A stretch of 64,000 bases of DNA from Pseudomonas sp. dw_358 (GTDB lineage: Bacteria; Pseudomonadota; Gammaproteobacteria; Pseudomonadales; Pseudomonadaceae). The stretch's first letter is position 1. The number at the start of each line of letters is the position of its first letter. Where the stretch lies: positions 1-64,000 of the forward strand of contig NZ_JAAVUX010000013.1 of the NCBI RefSeq assembly GCF_018449655.1, written 5' to 3'. The notes below the pieces were generated by a model. The model ran no database searches. It was not told the origin of the DNA and worked only from the letters and a program-made list of their open reading frames with translations. The position numbers were made by a program, and so were the translations under genes. Below, piece after piece: positions 1-8,352 of the stretch.

Positions 1-41
1 ACAAGAGGTTTTCCGTTTCGTCTGCGCCGGAAGTGGGGCGA

Positions 42-69
42 ATTATAAAGAGATCTGGAGGGGCGTCAA
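42..69 (-). promoter_or_regulatory. Strong sigma-70 promoter reading out of the left edge
   Basis: On the minus strand a -35 box TTGACG (64-69) and a perfect -10 box TATAAT (42-47) are separated by 16 bp. The bases after the -10 are GC-rich (TTCGCCCC), a discriminator typical of stable RNA and ribosomal genes under stringent control. The transcript would leave the window at base 1, so the gene it serves cannot be seen. Confidence 0.65.
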
Positions 70-104
70 GCCCTGATTGCACGTCCAGGGTGAACTAAAT
101 CATC

Positions 105-144
105 TGCGCATTATATTGCTCATTTTTGCGTTTTTGCGCATCAT
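105..144. repeat. Direct repeat upstream of rhtA
   Basis: TGCGCATTAT (105-114) recurs as TGCGCATCAT (135-144), with 30 bp between equivalent bases (about three helical turns). This phasing is what a dimeric regulator binding one DNA face would need. The repeat lies 58-97 bp before the rhtA ATG. No regulator is identified. Confidence 0.35.
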
Positions 145-201
145 GCCTGGCCAGAAGCGCTGCCTGCGTTTTTCTTACCTTCTATATTGACGGATCGCCG
201 C

Positions 202-1089
202 ATGAACACCGCCAAGCCAAGCCTCGCCAGCAGCCTGTTTCCCGTAGGGCTGCTGGTCATTGCCATGGTCTCGATCCAGTCCGGCGCCTCGCTGGCCAAA
301 CAAATGTTTCCCCTCGTCGGGGCTCAGGGCACTACCGCGCTGCGTCTATTGTTCGCCAGCGTCATCATGTTGCTGCTTCTGCGCCCATGGCGCGCCAAGC
401 TGGATGCCGGTTCGCTGCGCACCGTAATGGTGTACGGCCTATCGCTGGGCTGCATGAACCTGATGTTCTATCTGGCCGTACGTACGGTCCCCCTGGGCAT
501 TGCCGTGGCCCTGGAATTCACCGGTCCCCTGGCGGTTGCCATCTACGCATCGCGGCGCGCCATCGACTTTCTCTGGATCGGGCTGGCGGTATTCGGGTTG
601 GTCCTGCTGGTCCCGATCGGCCATACCCATGACGCGGTCGATCTCGTGGGAGCCGGTTATGCTCTGGCGGCTGGCGCGTTCTGGGCGATGTATATCATTT
701 ACGGACAAAAGGCCGGCCACGACAACGGCGTACAGACCGCCGCCCTCGGGGTGATAATTGCAGCACTGTTTGTGGCGCCCGTGGGCATCATCCATGCTGG
801 GGCCGCCCTCCTGAACCCGGCGGTCATCCCGCTGGCCATCGGTGTCGCCGTCCTGTCAACGGCCCTGCCCTATAGCCTGGAAATGGTCGCCTTGACCCGG
901 ATGCCGGCGCGCACCTTTGGCACCCTGATGAGTATCGAGCCTGCGATCGGCGCAGTCTGTGGCCTGCTCTTTCTTCACGAAACCCTTAGCGTTACCCAAT
1001 GGCTGGCCATCGCTTCGATCATCGCTGCCTCCATCGGCGCGACGCTGACCCTGCGCAAGCAAAGCATTCCGGCGGTGGCTATGGACTAG
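202..1089 (+). CDS. rhtA: RhtA-type threonine/homoserine exporter (EamA/DMT family)
   Basis: A 295-residue inner-membrane protein with about ten hydrophobic segments and the two repeated EamA halves of drug/metabolite transporters. The stretch from SIQSGASLAKQMFPLVGAQG to ALRLLFAS, and later ALEFTGPLAVA and LMSIEPAIGAVCG, match the RhtA subgroup, which exports threonine and homoserine. The ATG at 202 is chosen over an in-frame TTG at 187 because it gives the usual N-terminus (MNTAKPSL). It is monocistronic; the next gene starts 63 bp on with its own ribosome site. Substrate is inferred from family similarity. Confidence 0.85.
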   Translation: MNTAKPSLASSLFPVGLLVIAMVSIQSGASLAKQMFPLVGAQGTTALRLLFASVIMLLLLRPWRAKLDAGSLRTVMVYGLSLGCMNLMFYLAVRTVPLGIAVALEFTGPLAVAIYASRRAIDFLWIGLAVFGLVLLVPIGHTHDAVDLVGAGYALAAGAFWAMYIIYGQKAGHDNGVQTAALGVIIAALFVAPVGIIHAGAALLNPAVIPLAIGVAVLSTALPYSLEMVALTRMPARTFGTLMSIEPAIGAVCGLLFLHETLSVTQWLAIASIIAASIGATLTLRKQSIPAVAMD

Positions 1090-1152
1090 TGGGACCACCC
1101 TGTTTAGGCTGTATCCGCGCTTGAACTCATGCGCCCCCCAGTAAGGACAGCA

Positions 1153-1434
1153 ATGAAGTACCTCACACTCCTGGTCATCGCCCTTGCCCTGGCCAGTTGC
1201 GCGGCAACCCAGACCGCGCATGTCACCAAAGGCAGAAAGGGCCTGCATATCAACTGTTCAGGCCTTACTTCGAACTGGGACCAGTGCTACCAGAGCGCCA
1301 CCGAGTCCTGTGCACCCAAGGGCTACAAGGTCATCGCCAAATCCGGTGATGCGGTCGAGGATCCGGGTGACTATCCGTTCGGCCTGAACCCGGCGGGGTA
1401 CACCAGCCGCAGCATGATCGTCATCTGCCGATAA
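1153..1434 (+). CDS. Small lipoprotein with four-cysteine motif (paralogue 1)
   Basis: A 93-residue protein with a lipoprotein signal: charged start, hydrophobic core and lipobox LASC with Cys at about 16. The mature part has the pattern GL-x-I-x-CSG...NWD-x-CY...SC and ends in a Cys two residues from... the C-terminal Arg, enough for two disulfides in the periplasm. A close paralogue is at 17639-17923 in this window. The ATG at 1153 follows AAGGAC and is preferred to 1129 because only it places the signal at the N-terminus. Function unknown; convergent with the aminopeptidase gene. Confidence 0.75.
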   Translation: MKYLTLLVIALALASCAATQTAHVTKGRKGLHINCSGLTSNWDQCYQSATESCAPKGYKVIAKSGDAVEDPGDYPFGLNPAGYTSRSMIVICR

Positions 1435-1468
1435 CCGCGGGCGGTTGTCGGCATTCAAACGGCGCTGA

Positions 1469-3277
1469 TCAAACCGCCTCGGTGCGTACCTGCAACCATT
1501 CCAATGATGCACCGCTCAAGAGCGGCGTGAGTCGTTGACGGACCTCGACGTGATAGGCGTTGAGCCAGGTACGCTCCTCCAGCGTGAGCAGCTCAAGCTC
1601 CAGGCAACGGGTGTCGATCGGGCACAAGGTCAGGGTTTCGAACTCCAGATACTCGCCGAACACACTTCCCGGCGCAACGCGGTTGAGCACCAGGTTTTCG
1701 ATCCGCACGCCCCACTGCCCCGGCCGGTAGGTACCCGGCTCGATCGAAGTGATCATGCCCGGATGCATGGCAGTCTGTGGCGTGGACGCAGCCTGGTAGG
1801 CAATCACCTGAGGCCCCTCGTGCACGTTCATGAAATAGCCTACCCCGTGACCGGTTCCGTGACCGTAGTCGACGCTGTCTGCCCAGAGCGGCGCTCGGGC
1901 GATGGCGTCCAGCAGTGGCGAGAGGATGCCCTTGGGGAAACGTGCTCGGGACAAGGCTGACATGCCCTTGAAAACCCGCGTGCAATCATGCCGCTGTGCC
2001 AGGCTCGGCGTCCCGACGGGGACCATCCGCGTAATGTCGGTGGTGCCGCCCAGATACTGCCCGCCCGAATCAATCAGCAACAAGCCGTCGCCTTCGACCA
2101 CGGCATGGGATGCTTCAGTGGCGCGGTAATGTGGCATCGCACCATTGGCATTGAATGCGGCGATGGTGGCAAAGCTCGGCGAGACAAAATCCGGGCGGCG
2201 AGCACGGGCGGCTGTCAGTTGGACATCGACATCCACCTCTGTGACCTGCTGATTGCCCAGCGCGGTCTCCAACCAGGCGAAGAATTCGCACAACGCAGCA
2301 CCGTCCTGCTCCATGGCCTGGCGAATGAAGCCGGCATCGGTGTCGCTTTTGCGGGATTTGGCCAAGGTTGTCGGGTTCAGTCCCTCAACCAGGTTCACGC
2401 TGTCAGGGACATGCTCCAGCAGACCGCAGGTGGTCCTTGCCGGATCAACCAGAAGCCGGGCGCCCTCCGGCATGGCAGCCAGGGCCGAAGTCACTTCGTG
2501 GTAGTCATACAGGCTGATCCCATCCTCGGCCAGCTGTTCGCGCAAGGCCGGGTCCAGCTTGGCCAGATCAACGAACAGGCCAGCGCTGTGCCCGCTCACC
2601 AAGGCGAATGCAATGAACACCGGGTTGTACGAAACGTCGGAGCCGCGCAGATTGAACAGCCAGGCGATGTCATCCAGCGTGGCGAGAAAATGCCAGTCCG
2701 CACCCCGCTCGCGCAGCGCTTGGCGCAGTGCAGCCATTTTCTCGCTGCGGCCCAGGCTGGCATAGGGAGGCAAATGGGCGAAGACCGGATTGGATGGCAG
2801 CGGGGGGCGGTCAGTCCAGACGCTGGCCAGCAGATCCCGGTCCACCCTCAGCGTGGCCCCTCGGGCGTGCAGCTTCTCACGCAAGGTTCGGGCCGACGCC
2901 AATGCCATGACCGCACCGTCCACCGCCACCACCTGCCCGGGTGCAGCCTGTTCCGCGAGCCAGTCCAACGGACCCGGCTGACCGGGTTGCAGCTTCATCA
3001 GGACAATCCCGCTGCCGGCAAGCTCCTTGTCGGCCTGCTCCCAATAGCGGCTGTCGGCCCACAAGCCGGCGAAATCCGCCGTGACAATGAGCGTACCGAC
3101 CGACCCGTGAAAACCGGACAGCCACTGACGGGCCTGCCAGTATCCGGGCAGGTATTCGGAAAGATGAGGGTCGGCAGACGGCACCAGCAACGCATCGACG
3201 CGCTCGTCGCGCATCACCGCGCGAACCTGCTGCAAGCGGGATATGACCTGTGCTACGGATGAAGTGGGGCTGCTCAT
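1469..3277 (-). CDS. Aminopeptidase P family protein (M24B, three-domain type)
   Basis: A 602-residue cytosolic metallopeptidase predicted to remove N-terminal residues before proline. It has two creatinase-like N-terminal domains and a C-terminal pita-bread domain. Metal ligands of M24 enzymes are visible: Asp in LLLIDSGGQY and GGTTDITRM, His in GHGTGHGVGY, Glu in SIEPGTY and RIENL. The length is that of the long XPNPEP1-like class, not the ~440-residue E. coli PepP. The start at 3277 follows a GGGAG site; the in-frame codon at 3361 would add a tail without family resemblance. Confidence 0.9.
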   Translation of the reverse strand: MSSPTSSVAQVISRLQQVRAVMRDERVDALLVPSADPHLSEYLPGYWQARQWLSGFHGSVGTLIVTADFAGLWADSRYWEQADKELAGSGIVLMKLQPGQPGPLDWLAEQAAPGQVVAVDGAVMALASARTLREKLHARGATLRVDRDLLASVWTDRPPLPSNPVFAHLPPYASLGRSEKMAALRQALRERGADWHFLATLDDIAWLFNLRGSDVSYNPVFIAFALVSGHSAGLFVDLAKLDPALREQLAEDGISLYDYHEVTSALAAMPEGARLLVDPARTTCGLLEHVPDSVNLVEGLNPTTLAKSRKSDTDAGFIRQAMEQDGAALCEFFAWLETALGNQQVTEVDVDVQLTAARARRPDFVSPSFATIAAFNANGAMPHYRATEASHAVVEGDGLLLIDSGGQYLGGTTDITRMVPVGTPSLAQRHDCTRVFKGMSALSRARFPKGILSPLLDAIARAPLWADSVDYGHGTGHGVGYFMNVHEGPQVIAYQAASTPQTAMHPGMITSIEPGTYRPGQWGVRIENLVLNRVAPGSVFGEYLEFETLTLCPIDTRCLELELLTLEERTWLNAYHVEVRQRLTPLLSGASLEWLQVRTEAV

Positions 3278-3386
3278 GATGCCGATGACTCCCTTGCCAT
3301 GGAACGCGTTTCCAGGAGCAAGATAATGGAGCACGTCACCCGGAGGGGCAACCACCTGCACTATTTTCAGACACTGCCAGCGCCGA

Positions 3387-3650
3387 TCAACCCTTGATGC
3401 GCGGCGCCTGGCTGGCTACTGGAGCCGCATCCGCCAGACCTTGGGGCTGCTGCGAAGCGCTCAACAGCGCGGCCTTGCGTTGCTGAAACTCTTGATAAGG
3501 CAGGCCTTGGCGAGCCAGCGACTCAAGGGCCAGTTCACGGGTCTCGGCGGCGGTGTAAGGGCGCAACTCCGGATGATTGGCACAGCCTGCCAGGGTGGCA
3601 ATGCCGGTAGCGATCAGGGCAACGAGCAGCAGGCGGGAAGTGGCTTTCAT
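3387..3650 (-). CDS. Small predicted lipoprotein
   Basis: An 87-residue protein with a clear lipoprotein signal: MKATSR, a hydrophobic stretch, then lipobox LAGC with Cys at about 23. The mature part is polar, with a helical segment (TAAETRELALESLARQG) and an Ala/Gln-rich end. Start 3650 is preceded by AAGGAGAACACCC; the longer reading from 3704 is unlikely. It lies just downstream of nothing on its strand and upstream of the aminopeptidase gene (109 bp gap). No functional assignment. Confidence 0.7.
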   Translation of the reverse strand: MKATSRLLLVALIATGIATLAGCANHPELRPYTAAETRELALESLARQGLPYQEFQQRKAALLSASQQPQGLADAAPVASQAPRIKG

Positions 3651-3804
3651 CGGGTGTTCTCCTTGTATCCAGGGGTTTGGACGGCGTCCAATCAGTGGGT
3701 TCAAGTTACCGCTCAGGGCCCCGATGGAGAAATCACGGGGATCGATAGTGGCTATCGGTCATTTGATGAAATTTTCACATCTTGCCCAGCCCCCTCTTCT
3801 GCCC

Positions 3805-3841
3805 TGTACAAAAAAGTATCAGCAAAAGTGCGCTCTAGGAT
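3805..3841 (+). promoter_or_regulatory. MtlR-type operator upstream of mtlE
   Basis: The sequence has the arrangement TGTAC-N5-AGTAT-N7-AGTGC-N5-AGGAT. As I recall it, the MtlR target in the Pseudomonas fluorescens mannitol promoter is AGTGC-N5-AGTAT-N7-AGTGC-N5-AGGAT; three of the four blocks are identical and the first keeps three of five bases. It abuts the -35 box, as expected for an AraC-class activator. The match is made from memory of the consensus. Confidence 0.7.
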
Positions 3842-3870
3842 TTGTGCTATCGGGCCTGCGGGTCTGTAAT
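3842..3870 (+). promoter_or_regulatory. mtl operon promoter
   Basis: TTGTGC (-35, 3842-3847) and TGTAAT (-10, 3865-3870) are separated by exactly 17 bp and follow directly on the MtlR-like site. The mRNA would start near 3877, giving a leader of about 77 nt before mtlE. Confidence 0.6.
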
Positions 3871-3953
3871 CAGTATCAGCTACTTCCTCACTTCGGAAGG
3901 CACAACAACAATAACCAAGCTTCGGTGGCCACGGCCCCGAGCAGGAGTGCACG

Positions 3954-5276
3954 ATGCGCAAGACTGTCCCGCTTCCTTTTCGCACGACCATTCTCGCGGC
4001 CTGCCTGGCCCTCTCTGGCACGGCGCTTGCCGCCGAAACGCTGACCATCGCCACGGTCAATAACAGCGACATGATCCGCATGCAGCGGCTGTCCAAGACC
4101 TTCGAACAGCAACACCCCGACATCAAGCTCAACTGGGTGGTGCTGGAAGAGAACGTGCTGCGCCAGCGCTTGACCACCGACATCGCCACACAGGGCGGTC
4201 AATTCGACGTCTTGACCATCGGCATGTACGAAGCCGCACTGTGGGGCGCCAAGGGCTGGCTCGAACCCATCAAGGACCTCCCCGCCAGTTACGACCTGGA
4301 CGACGTGTTTCCGTCCGTTCGTGAAGGTCTTTCGGCCAAGGGCCAGTTGTACGCCCTGCCCTTCTACGCCGAAAGCTCGATGACCTACTACCGTACCGAT
4401 CTGTTCAAGGCGGCAGGGCTGACCATGCCGGAACGGCCCACCTGGACCCAGATCGGCGAGTTCGCCGCCAAACTCAACCAGCCTGACAAGGAACAGTACG
4501 GTATCTGCCTGCGCGGCAAAGCCGGCTGGGGCGAGAACATGGCCCTGATCACCACGGTGGCCAACTCCTTCGGCGGGCGCTGGTTCAACGAGCAGTGGCA
4601 ACCAGAGTTCACCGGGCCGGAATGGAAGGACGCGCTGACCTTCTATGTCGACACCATGAAGAAAAGCGGGCCGCCCGGCGCCTCCAGCAACGGTTTCAAT
4701 GAAAACCTTGCGCTGTTCAACAGCGGCAAATGCGCCATCTGGGTCGACGCCAGCGTGGCGGGTTCTTTTGTCACCGACAAGAGCCAAAGCAAGGTTGCCG
4801 ACAGCGTGGGCTTTGCCTATGCGCCCCACGAGAAGACCGACAAGGGTTCGGCCTGGCTTTACTCCTGGGCCTTGGCCATTCCCACCAGTTCGAAAACCAA
4901 GCCGGCCGCCAAGGAGTTTGCGGCCTGGGCCACCTCCAAGGATTACGCCAAGCTGGTAGCTGATACCGACGGTGTCGCCAACGTACCGCCCGGCACCCGC
5001 AAGTCGACCTACAGCGATGCGTATATGCAGGCGGCCCCGTTCGCCAAGATCACCTTGGAATCGCTGAAAGTCGCCGATCCGAAGAACCCGGGCATACGTC
5101 CGGTGCCTTATGTCGGCATCCAGTTGGTGACCATCCCCGAGTTCCAGGCCATCGGCACGTCGGTCGGCAAGCTGTTCTCCCTGGCATTGACCGGCGGCAG
5201 CACGGTGGACAAGGCCTTGTCCGATGCGCAGACCTCCACCGAGCGGGACATGAAGCGCGCCGGTTATCCCAAGTAG
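3954..5276 (+). CDS. mtlE: Polyol ABC transporter, periplasmic substrate-binding protein
   Basis: A 440-residue family-1 extracellular binding protein that captures polyols (mannitol, sorbitol, arabitol in characterised Pseudomonas) in the periplasm. An N-terminal signal peptide ends near ALAAE (about residue 27). The mature start ETLTIATVNNSDMIRM and the Phe/Tyr/Trp-rich pocket (LPFYAESSMTYYRTDL) fit the sorbitol/mannitol SBP subfamily. It has a GGAG ribosome site. It is the first gene of mtlEFGKDY and is separated from mtlF by a strong hairpin that may raise its mRNA level over the permease genes. Confidence 0.9.
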   Translation: MRKTVPLPFRTTILAACLALSGTALAAETLTIATVNNSDMIRMQRLSKTFEQQHPDIKLNWVVLEENVLRQRLTTDIATQGGQFDVLTIGMYEAALWGAKGWLEPIKDLPASYDLDDVFPSVREGLSAKGQLYALPFYAESSMTYYRTDLFKAAGLTMPERPTWTQIGEFAAKLNQPDKEQYGICLRGKAGWGENMALITTVANSFGGRWFNEQWQPEFTGPEWKDALTFYVDTMKKSGPPGASSNGFNENLALFNSGKCAIWVDASVAGSFVTDKSQSKVADSVGFAYAPHEKTDKGSAWLYSWALAIPTSSKTKPAAKEFAAWATSKDYAKLVADTDGVANVPPGTRKSTYSDAYMQAAPFAKITLESLKVADPKNPGIRPVPYVGIQLVTIPEFQAIGTSVGKLFSLALTGGSTVDKALSDAQTSTERDMKRAGYPK

Positions 5277-5301
5277 ATTCCCCCGCCGTGTGAGACTTCT
5301 C

Positions 5302-5342
5302 GCAGGAGCGAACCCGCCGCCGTAGCGGCCGCTCGCTCCTGC
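5302..5342. repeat. REP-like hairpin between mtlE and mtlF
   Basis: GCAGGAGCGA (5302-5311) pairs perfectly with TCGCTCCTGC (5333-5342), with a nested GCCGC/GCGGC stem inside. There is no T-tract, so it is not a classical terminator. Its place directly after the binding-protein gene resembles the malE-malF REP arrangement that protects upstream mRNA. Confidence 0.7.
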
Positions 5343-5379
5343 AGGAAAGCGCCAAGCTCAGAGCTACCCGAGGCCCCTT

Positions 5380-6306
5380 ATGAACACCCACACCGTCAAG
5401 GCGCACCTGGAGACCTCCGAGGTCCCCCGCAAACGCCACTTTCTCAATCCAGGCTGGTTTCTGGTCAGCCCATCGGTAGCGCTGCTGCTGCTCTGGATGA
5501 TCGTGCCACTGGGCATGACCCTGTACTTTTCGCTGATCCGCTACAACCTGCTCAACCCCGGTGAAAACGAATTCGTCGGCCTGGACAACTTCACCTTCTT
5601 CGTCACCGACTCGGGCTTTTTGCCCGGCGCCATGAACACTTTGTTGCTGGTGGGCAGCGTCTTGCTGATCAGCGTGGTCTTCGGCGTGCTCATCTCGGCA
5701 CTGCTGGAGGCCAGCGAGTTCTTCGGCCGCGGCATCGTTCGAGTGTTGCTGATCTCGCCGTTCTTCATCATGCCGACGGTCGGGGCGCTGATCTTCAAGA
5801 ACTTGATCTTCCACCCGGTCTCGGGGATCCTCGCCGCCCTGTGGAAGGTGTTCGGCGCCCAGCCCATCGACTGGCTGGCGCACTACCCGCTGCTGTCCAT
5901 CATCATCATCGTCTCGTGGCAATGGCTGCCCTTCGCCATTCTGATCCTGATGACCGCCATGCAGTCGCTGGATCAGGAACAGAAAGAAGCGGCACGCCTG
6001 GACGGTGCCGGCCCCATCGCGATCTTCTGGCACCTGACCCTGCCGCACCTGGCGCGCCCCATCGCCGTGGTAATCATGATCGAGACGATCTTCCTGCTCT
6101 CGGTGTTCGCCGAAATCTTCACCACCACCAACGGCGGCCCGGGCTTCGAATCGACCAACCTGGCCTACCTGATCTACAACCAGGCGCTGGTGCAGTTCGA
6201 CGTCGGCATGGCGTCGGCCGGTGGCTTGATCGCCGTGGTCATCGCCAACATCGCCGCCATCATCCTGGTGCGGATGATCGGCAAAAACCTCACCGACAAA
6301 CAATGA
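5380..6306 (+). CDS. mtlF: Polyol ABC transporter permease (MalF-like)
   Basis: A 308-residue inner-membrane permease with about six transmembrane segments after a short cytoplasmic tail. The EAA loop that docks the ATPase is at EQKEAARLDGAGPIAIFWHL (about residues 204-223). Family: binding-protein-dependent transport system inner-membrane component. It pairs with mtlG, which begins 10 bp after the stop. The start follows CGAGGCCCCTT. Confidence 0.9.
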   Translation: MNTHTVKAHLETSEVPRKRHFLNPGWFLVSPSVALLLLWMIVPLGMTLYFSLIRYNLLNPGENEFVGLDNFTFFVTDSGFLPGAMNTLLLVGSVLLISVVFGVLISALLEASEFFGRGIVRVLLISPFFIMPTVGALIFKNLIFHPVSGILAALWKVFGAQPIDWLAHYPLLSIIIIVSWQWLPFAILILMTAMQSLDQEQKEAARLDGAGPIAIFWHLTLPHLARPIAVVIMIETIFLLSVFAEIFTTTNGGPGFESTNLAYLIYNQALVQFDVGMASAGGLIAVVIANIAAIILVRMIGKNLTDKQ

Positions 6307-6316
6307 GGCCCGCACC

Positions 6317-7150
6317 ATGATGACCCTCAAACAATCCCGTCGCCTGCAAAGCGTGTTTCTCGGCTGCCTGGCCTGGGCGATTGCACTGGTGCTGTTCTTC
6401 CCGATCTTCTGGATGATCCTCACCAGCTTCAAGACTGAACTGAACGCCTTCGCCACGCCGCCGCAGTTCATCTTCACCCCGACGCTGGAGAACTACCTGC
6501 ACATCCAGGAACGCAGTGACTACTTCCACTTCGCCTGGAACTCCGTGGTGATTTCCTTCAGCGCCACCCTGCTGTGCATGTTGATCGCGGTCCCGGCCGC
6601 CTATTCCATGGCCTTCTACGAAACCAAGCGGACCAAGGGCACCCTGCTGTGGATGCTCTCCACCAAGATGCTGCCGCCGGTGGGGGTGTTGATGCCCATC
6701 TACCTGCTCGCCAAGAGTTTCGGCCTGCTGGACTCGCGCATTGCCTTGATCGTGATCTACACCCTGATCAACCTGCCCATCGTGGTCTGGATGATTTACA
6801 CCTACTTCAAGGACATCCCTCGCGACATCCTTGAAGCCGCACGGCTGGACGGCGCCACCCTGGCCCAGGAAATGATCCGCGTGCTGCTACCTATCAGCAA
6901 AGGGGGCCTGGCCTCGACCGTGTTGCTGTCACTGATTCTGTGCTGGAACGAGGCGTTCTGGTCGTTAAACCTGACCAGTTCCCAGGCGGCGCCGCTGACG
7001 GCGTTGATCGCTTCCTATTCGAGCCCCGAGGGGCTGTTCTGGGCCAAATTGTCAGCAGTCTCGACCCTGGCATGCGCGCCGATTCTGATCTTCGGCTGGA
7101 TCAGTCAGAAACAATTGGTAAGGGGTTTGTCGTTTGGCGCCGTGAAGTAA
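6317..7150 (+). CDS. mtlG: Polyol ABC transporter permease (MalG-like)
   Basis: A 277-residue second permease subunit with six hydrophobic segments. Its EAA loop reads DILEAARLDGATLAQEMIRV. Two ATG codons stand in tandem (6317 and 6320), and either could initiate. Close spacing to mtlF indicates co-translation. With MtlF it forms the membrane channel of the importer energised by MtlK. Confidence 0.9.
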   Translation: MMTLKQSRRLQSVFLGCLAWAIALVLFFPIFWMILTSFKTELNAFATPPQFIFTPTLENYLHIQERSDYFHFAWNSVVISFSATLLCMLIAVPAAYSMAFYETKRTKGTLLWMLSTKMLPPVGVLMPIYLLAKSFGLLDSRIALIVIYTLINLPIVVWMIYTYFKDIPRDILEAARLDGATLAQEMIRVLLPISKGGLASTVLLSLILCWNEAFWSLNLTSSQAAPLTALIASYSSPEGLFWAKLSAVSTLACAPILIFGWISQKQLVRGLSFGAVK

Positions 7151-7164
7151 CGCGGCCCTCCCTT

Positions 7165-7187
7165 AGTGGGCTTCGCACGCTCCCACA
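7165..7187. repeat. REP-like remnant between mtlG and mtlK
   Basis: AGTGGGCTTCGCACGCTCCC resembles the GCGGGCTTCGCGNGCTCCTNC units at 23651 and 55948. It lies in the 72-bp gap before mtlK. Only one arm is clear here, so it is likely a decayed copy. Confidence 0.4.
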
Positions 7188-7222
7188 GACAAAGCATTCA
7201 CAACTATAAGAGGAGCCTGACC

Positions 7223-8326
7223 ATGGCCACCCTGAAAATCCGCAACCTGAAAAAAGGCTTTGAAGGCCTGGAAATCATAAAAGGCATCGACCTCGAAGTC
7301 CGCGACAAGGAATTCGTGGTCTTCGTCGGCCCCAGCGGCTGCGGCAAATCCACCCTGCTGCGGCTGATTGCCGGGCTTGAAGACGTCACCTCAGGCACCA
7401 TCGAACTGGATGGGCGCGACATTACCGAAGTCACCCCGGCCAAGCGCGATCTGGCCATGGTCTTCCAGACTTACGCCCTGTACCCGCACATGACCGTGCG
7501 CAAGAACCTGTCCTTCGCCCTCGATCTTGCCGGCAAAGACAAGGCCCAGGTCGAAGCCAAGGTTGCCGAGGCCGCGCGGATTCTCGAACTGGGCGCATTG
7601 CTGGAGCGCAAACCCAAGCAACTTTCCGGCGGCCAGCGCCAGCGCGTGGCCATTGGCCGGGCCATCGTGCGCAACCCGAAGATCTTCCTGTTCGACGAAC
7701 CCCTGTCAAACCTCGACGCCGCGCTGCGGGTGCAGACCCGCCTGGAGTTGTCACGCCTGCACAAAGAGCTGCAGGCCACCATGATCTACGTGACCCACGA
7801 TCAGGTCGAAGCCATGACCCTGGCCGACAAGGTGGTGGTGCTCAATGGCGGTCGGGTGGAACAGGTCGGCTCGCCTCTGGAACTCTATCACCACCCCGCC
7901 AACCTGTTTGTCGCCGGCTTTCTCGGGACACCGAAGATGGGCTTTCTCAAAGGCAAGGTCAGCCGCGTGGACAGCCAGGGTTGCGAAGTGCAACTGGAGG
8001 CGGGTGCAAGCGTGCTCCTGCCCCGCACCAGCGCGACCCTGAGCATCGGCAGCAGCGTGACCCTCGGCATTCGCCCAGAGCATCTGGAACTGGCAGCCCC
8101 CGGCCAGGCCGGCTTCAGTGTGACTGCGGATGTCAGCGAACGGCTGGGCAGCGACACCTTCTGCCATGTCATCACCGACTCCGCCGAACCCCTGACCCTG
8201 CGCATCCGCGGGGACCTCGCCAGCCAATACGGCGAACGCCTGCAACTGCACCTGGCCGCTGAACATTGCCATCTGTTCGACGAAGGCGGCGCCGCCGTGG
8301 CCAACCCCCTGCAAGCCGCAGCCTGA
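7223..8326 (+). CDS. mtlK: Polyol ABC transporter ATP-binding protein
   Basis: A 367-residue MalK/UgpC-type ATPase. It shows Walker A (GPSGCGKST, about residue 36), Q-loop (MVFQTYALYP), signature LSGGQRQR, Walker B (IFLFDEPLSNLD) and switch His (YVTHDQ), then the C-terminal TOBE regulatory domain (about 235-367) typical of carbohydrate importers. ATG 7223 follows AGAGGAGCCTGACC; an upstream in-frame ATG at 7166 would place a non-homologous stretch before the canonical MATLKIRNLKK start. Confidence 0.93.
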   Translation: MATLKIRNLKKGFEGLEIIKGIDLEVRDKEFVVFVGPSGCGKSTLLRLIAGLEDVTSGTIELDGRDITEVTPAKRDLAMVFQTYALYPHMTVRKNLSFALDLAGKDKAQVEAKVAEAARILELGALLERKPKQLSGGQRQRVAIGRAIVRNPKIFLFDEPLSNLDAALRVQTRLELSRLHKELQATMIYVTHDQVEAMTLADKVVVLNGGRVEQVGSPLELYHHPANLFVAGFLGTPKMGFLKGKVSRVDSQGCEVQLEAGASVLLPRTSATLSIGSSVTLGIRPEHLELAAPGQAGFSVTADVSERLGSDTFCHVITDSAEPLTLRIRGDLASQYGERLQLHLAAEHCHLFDEGGAAVANPLQAAA

Positions 8327-8352
8327 ACATCGACAAGATCACGGACACGACC

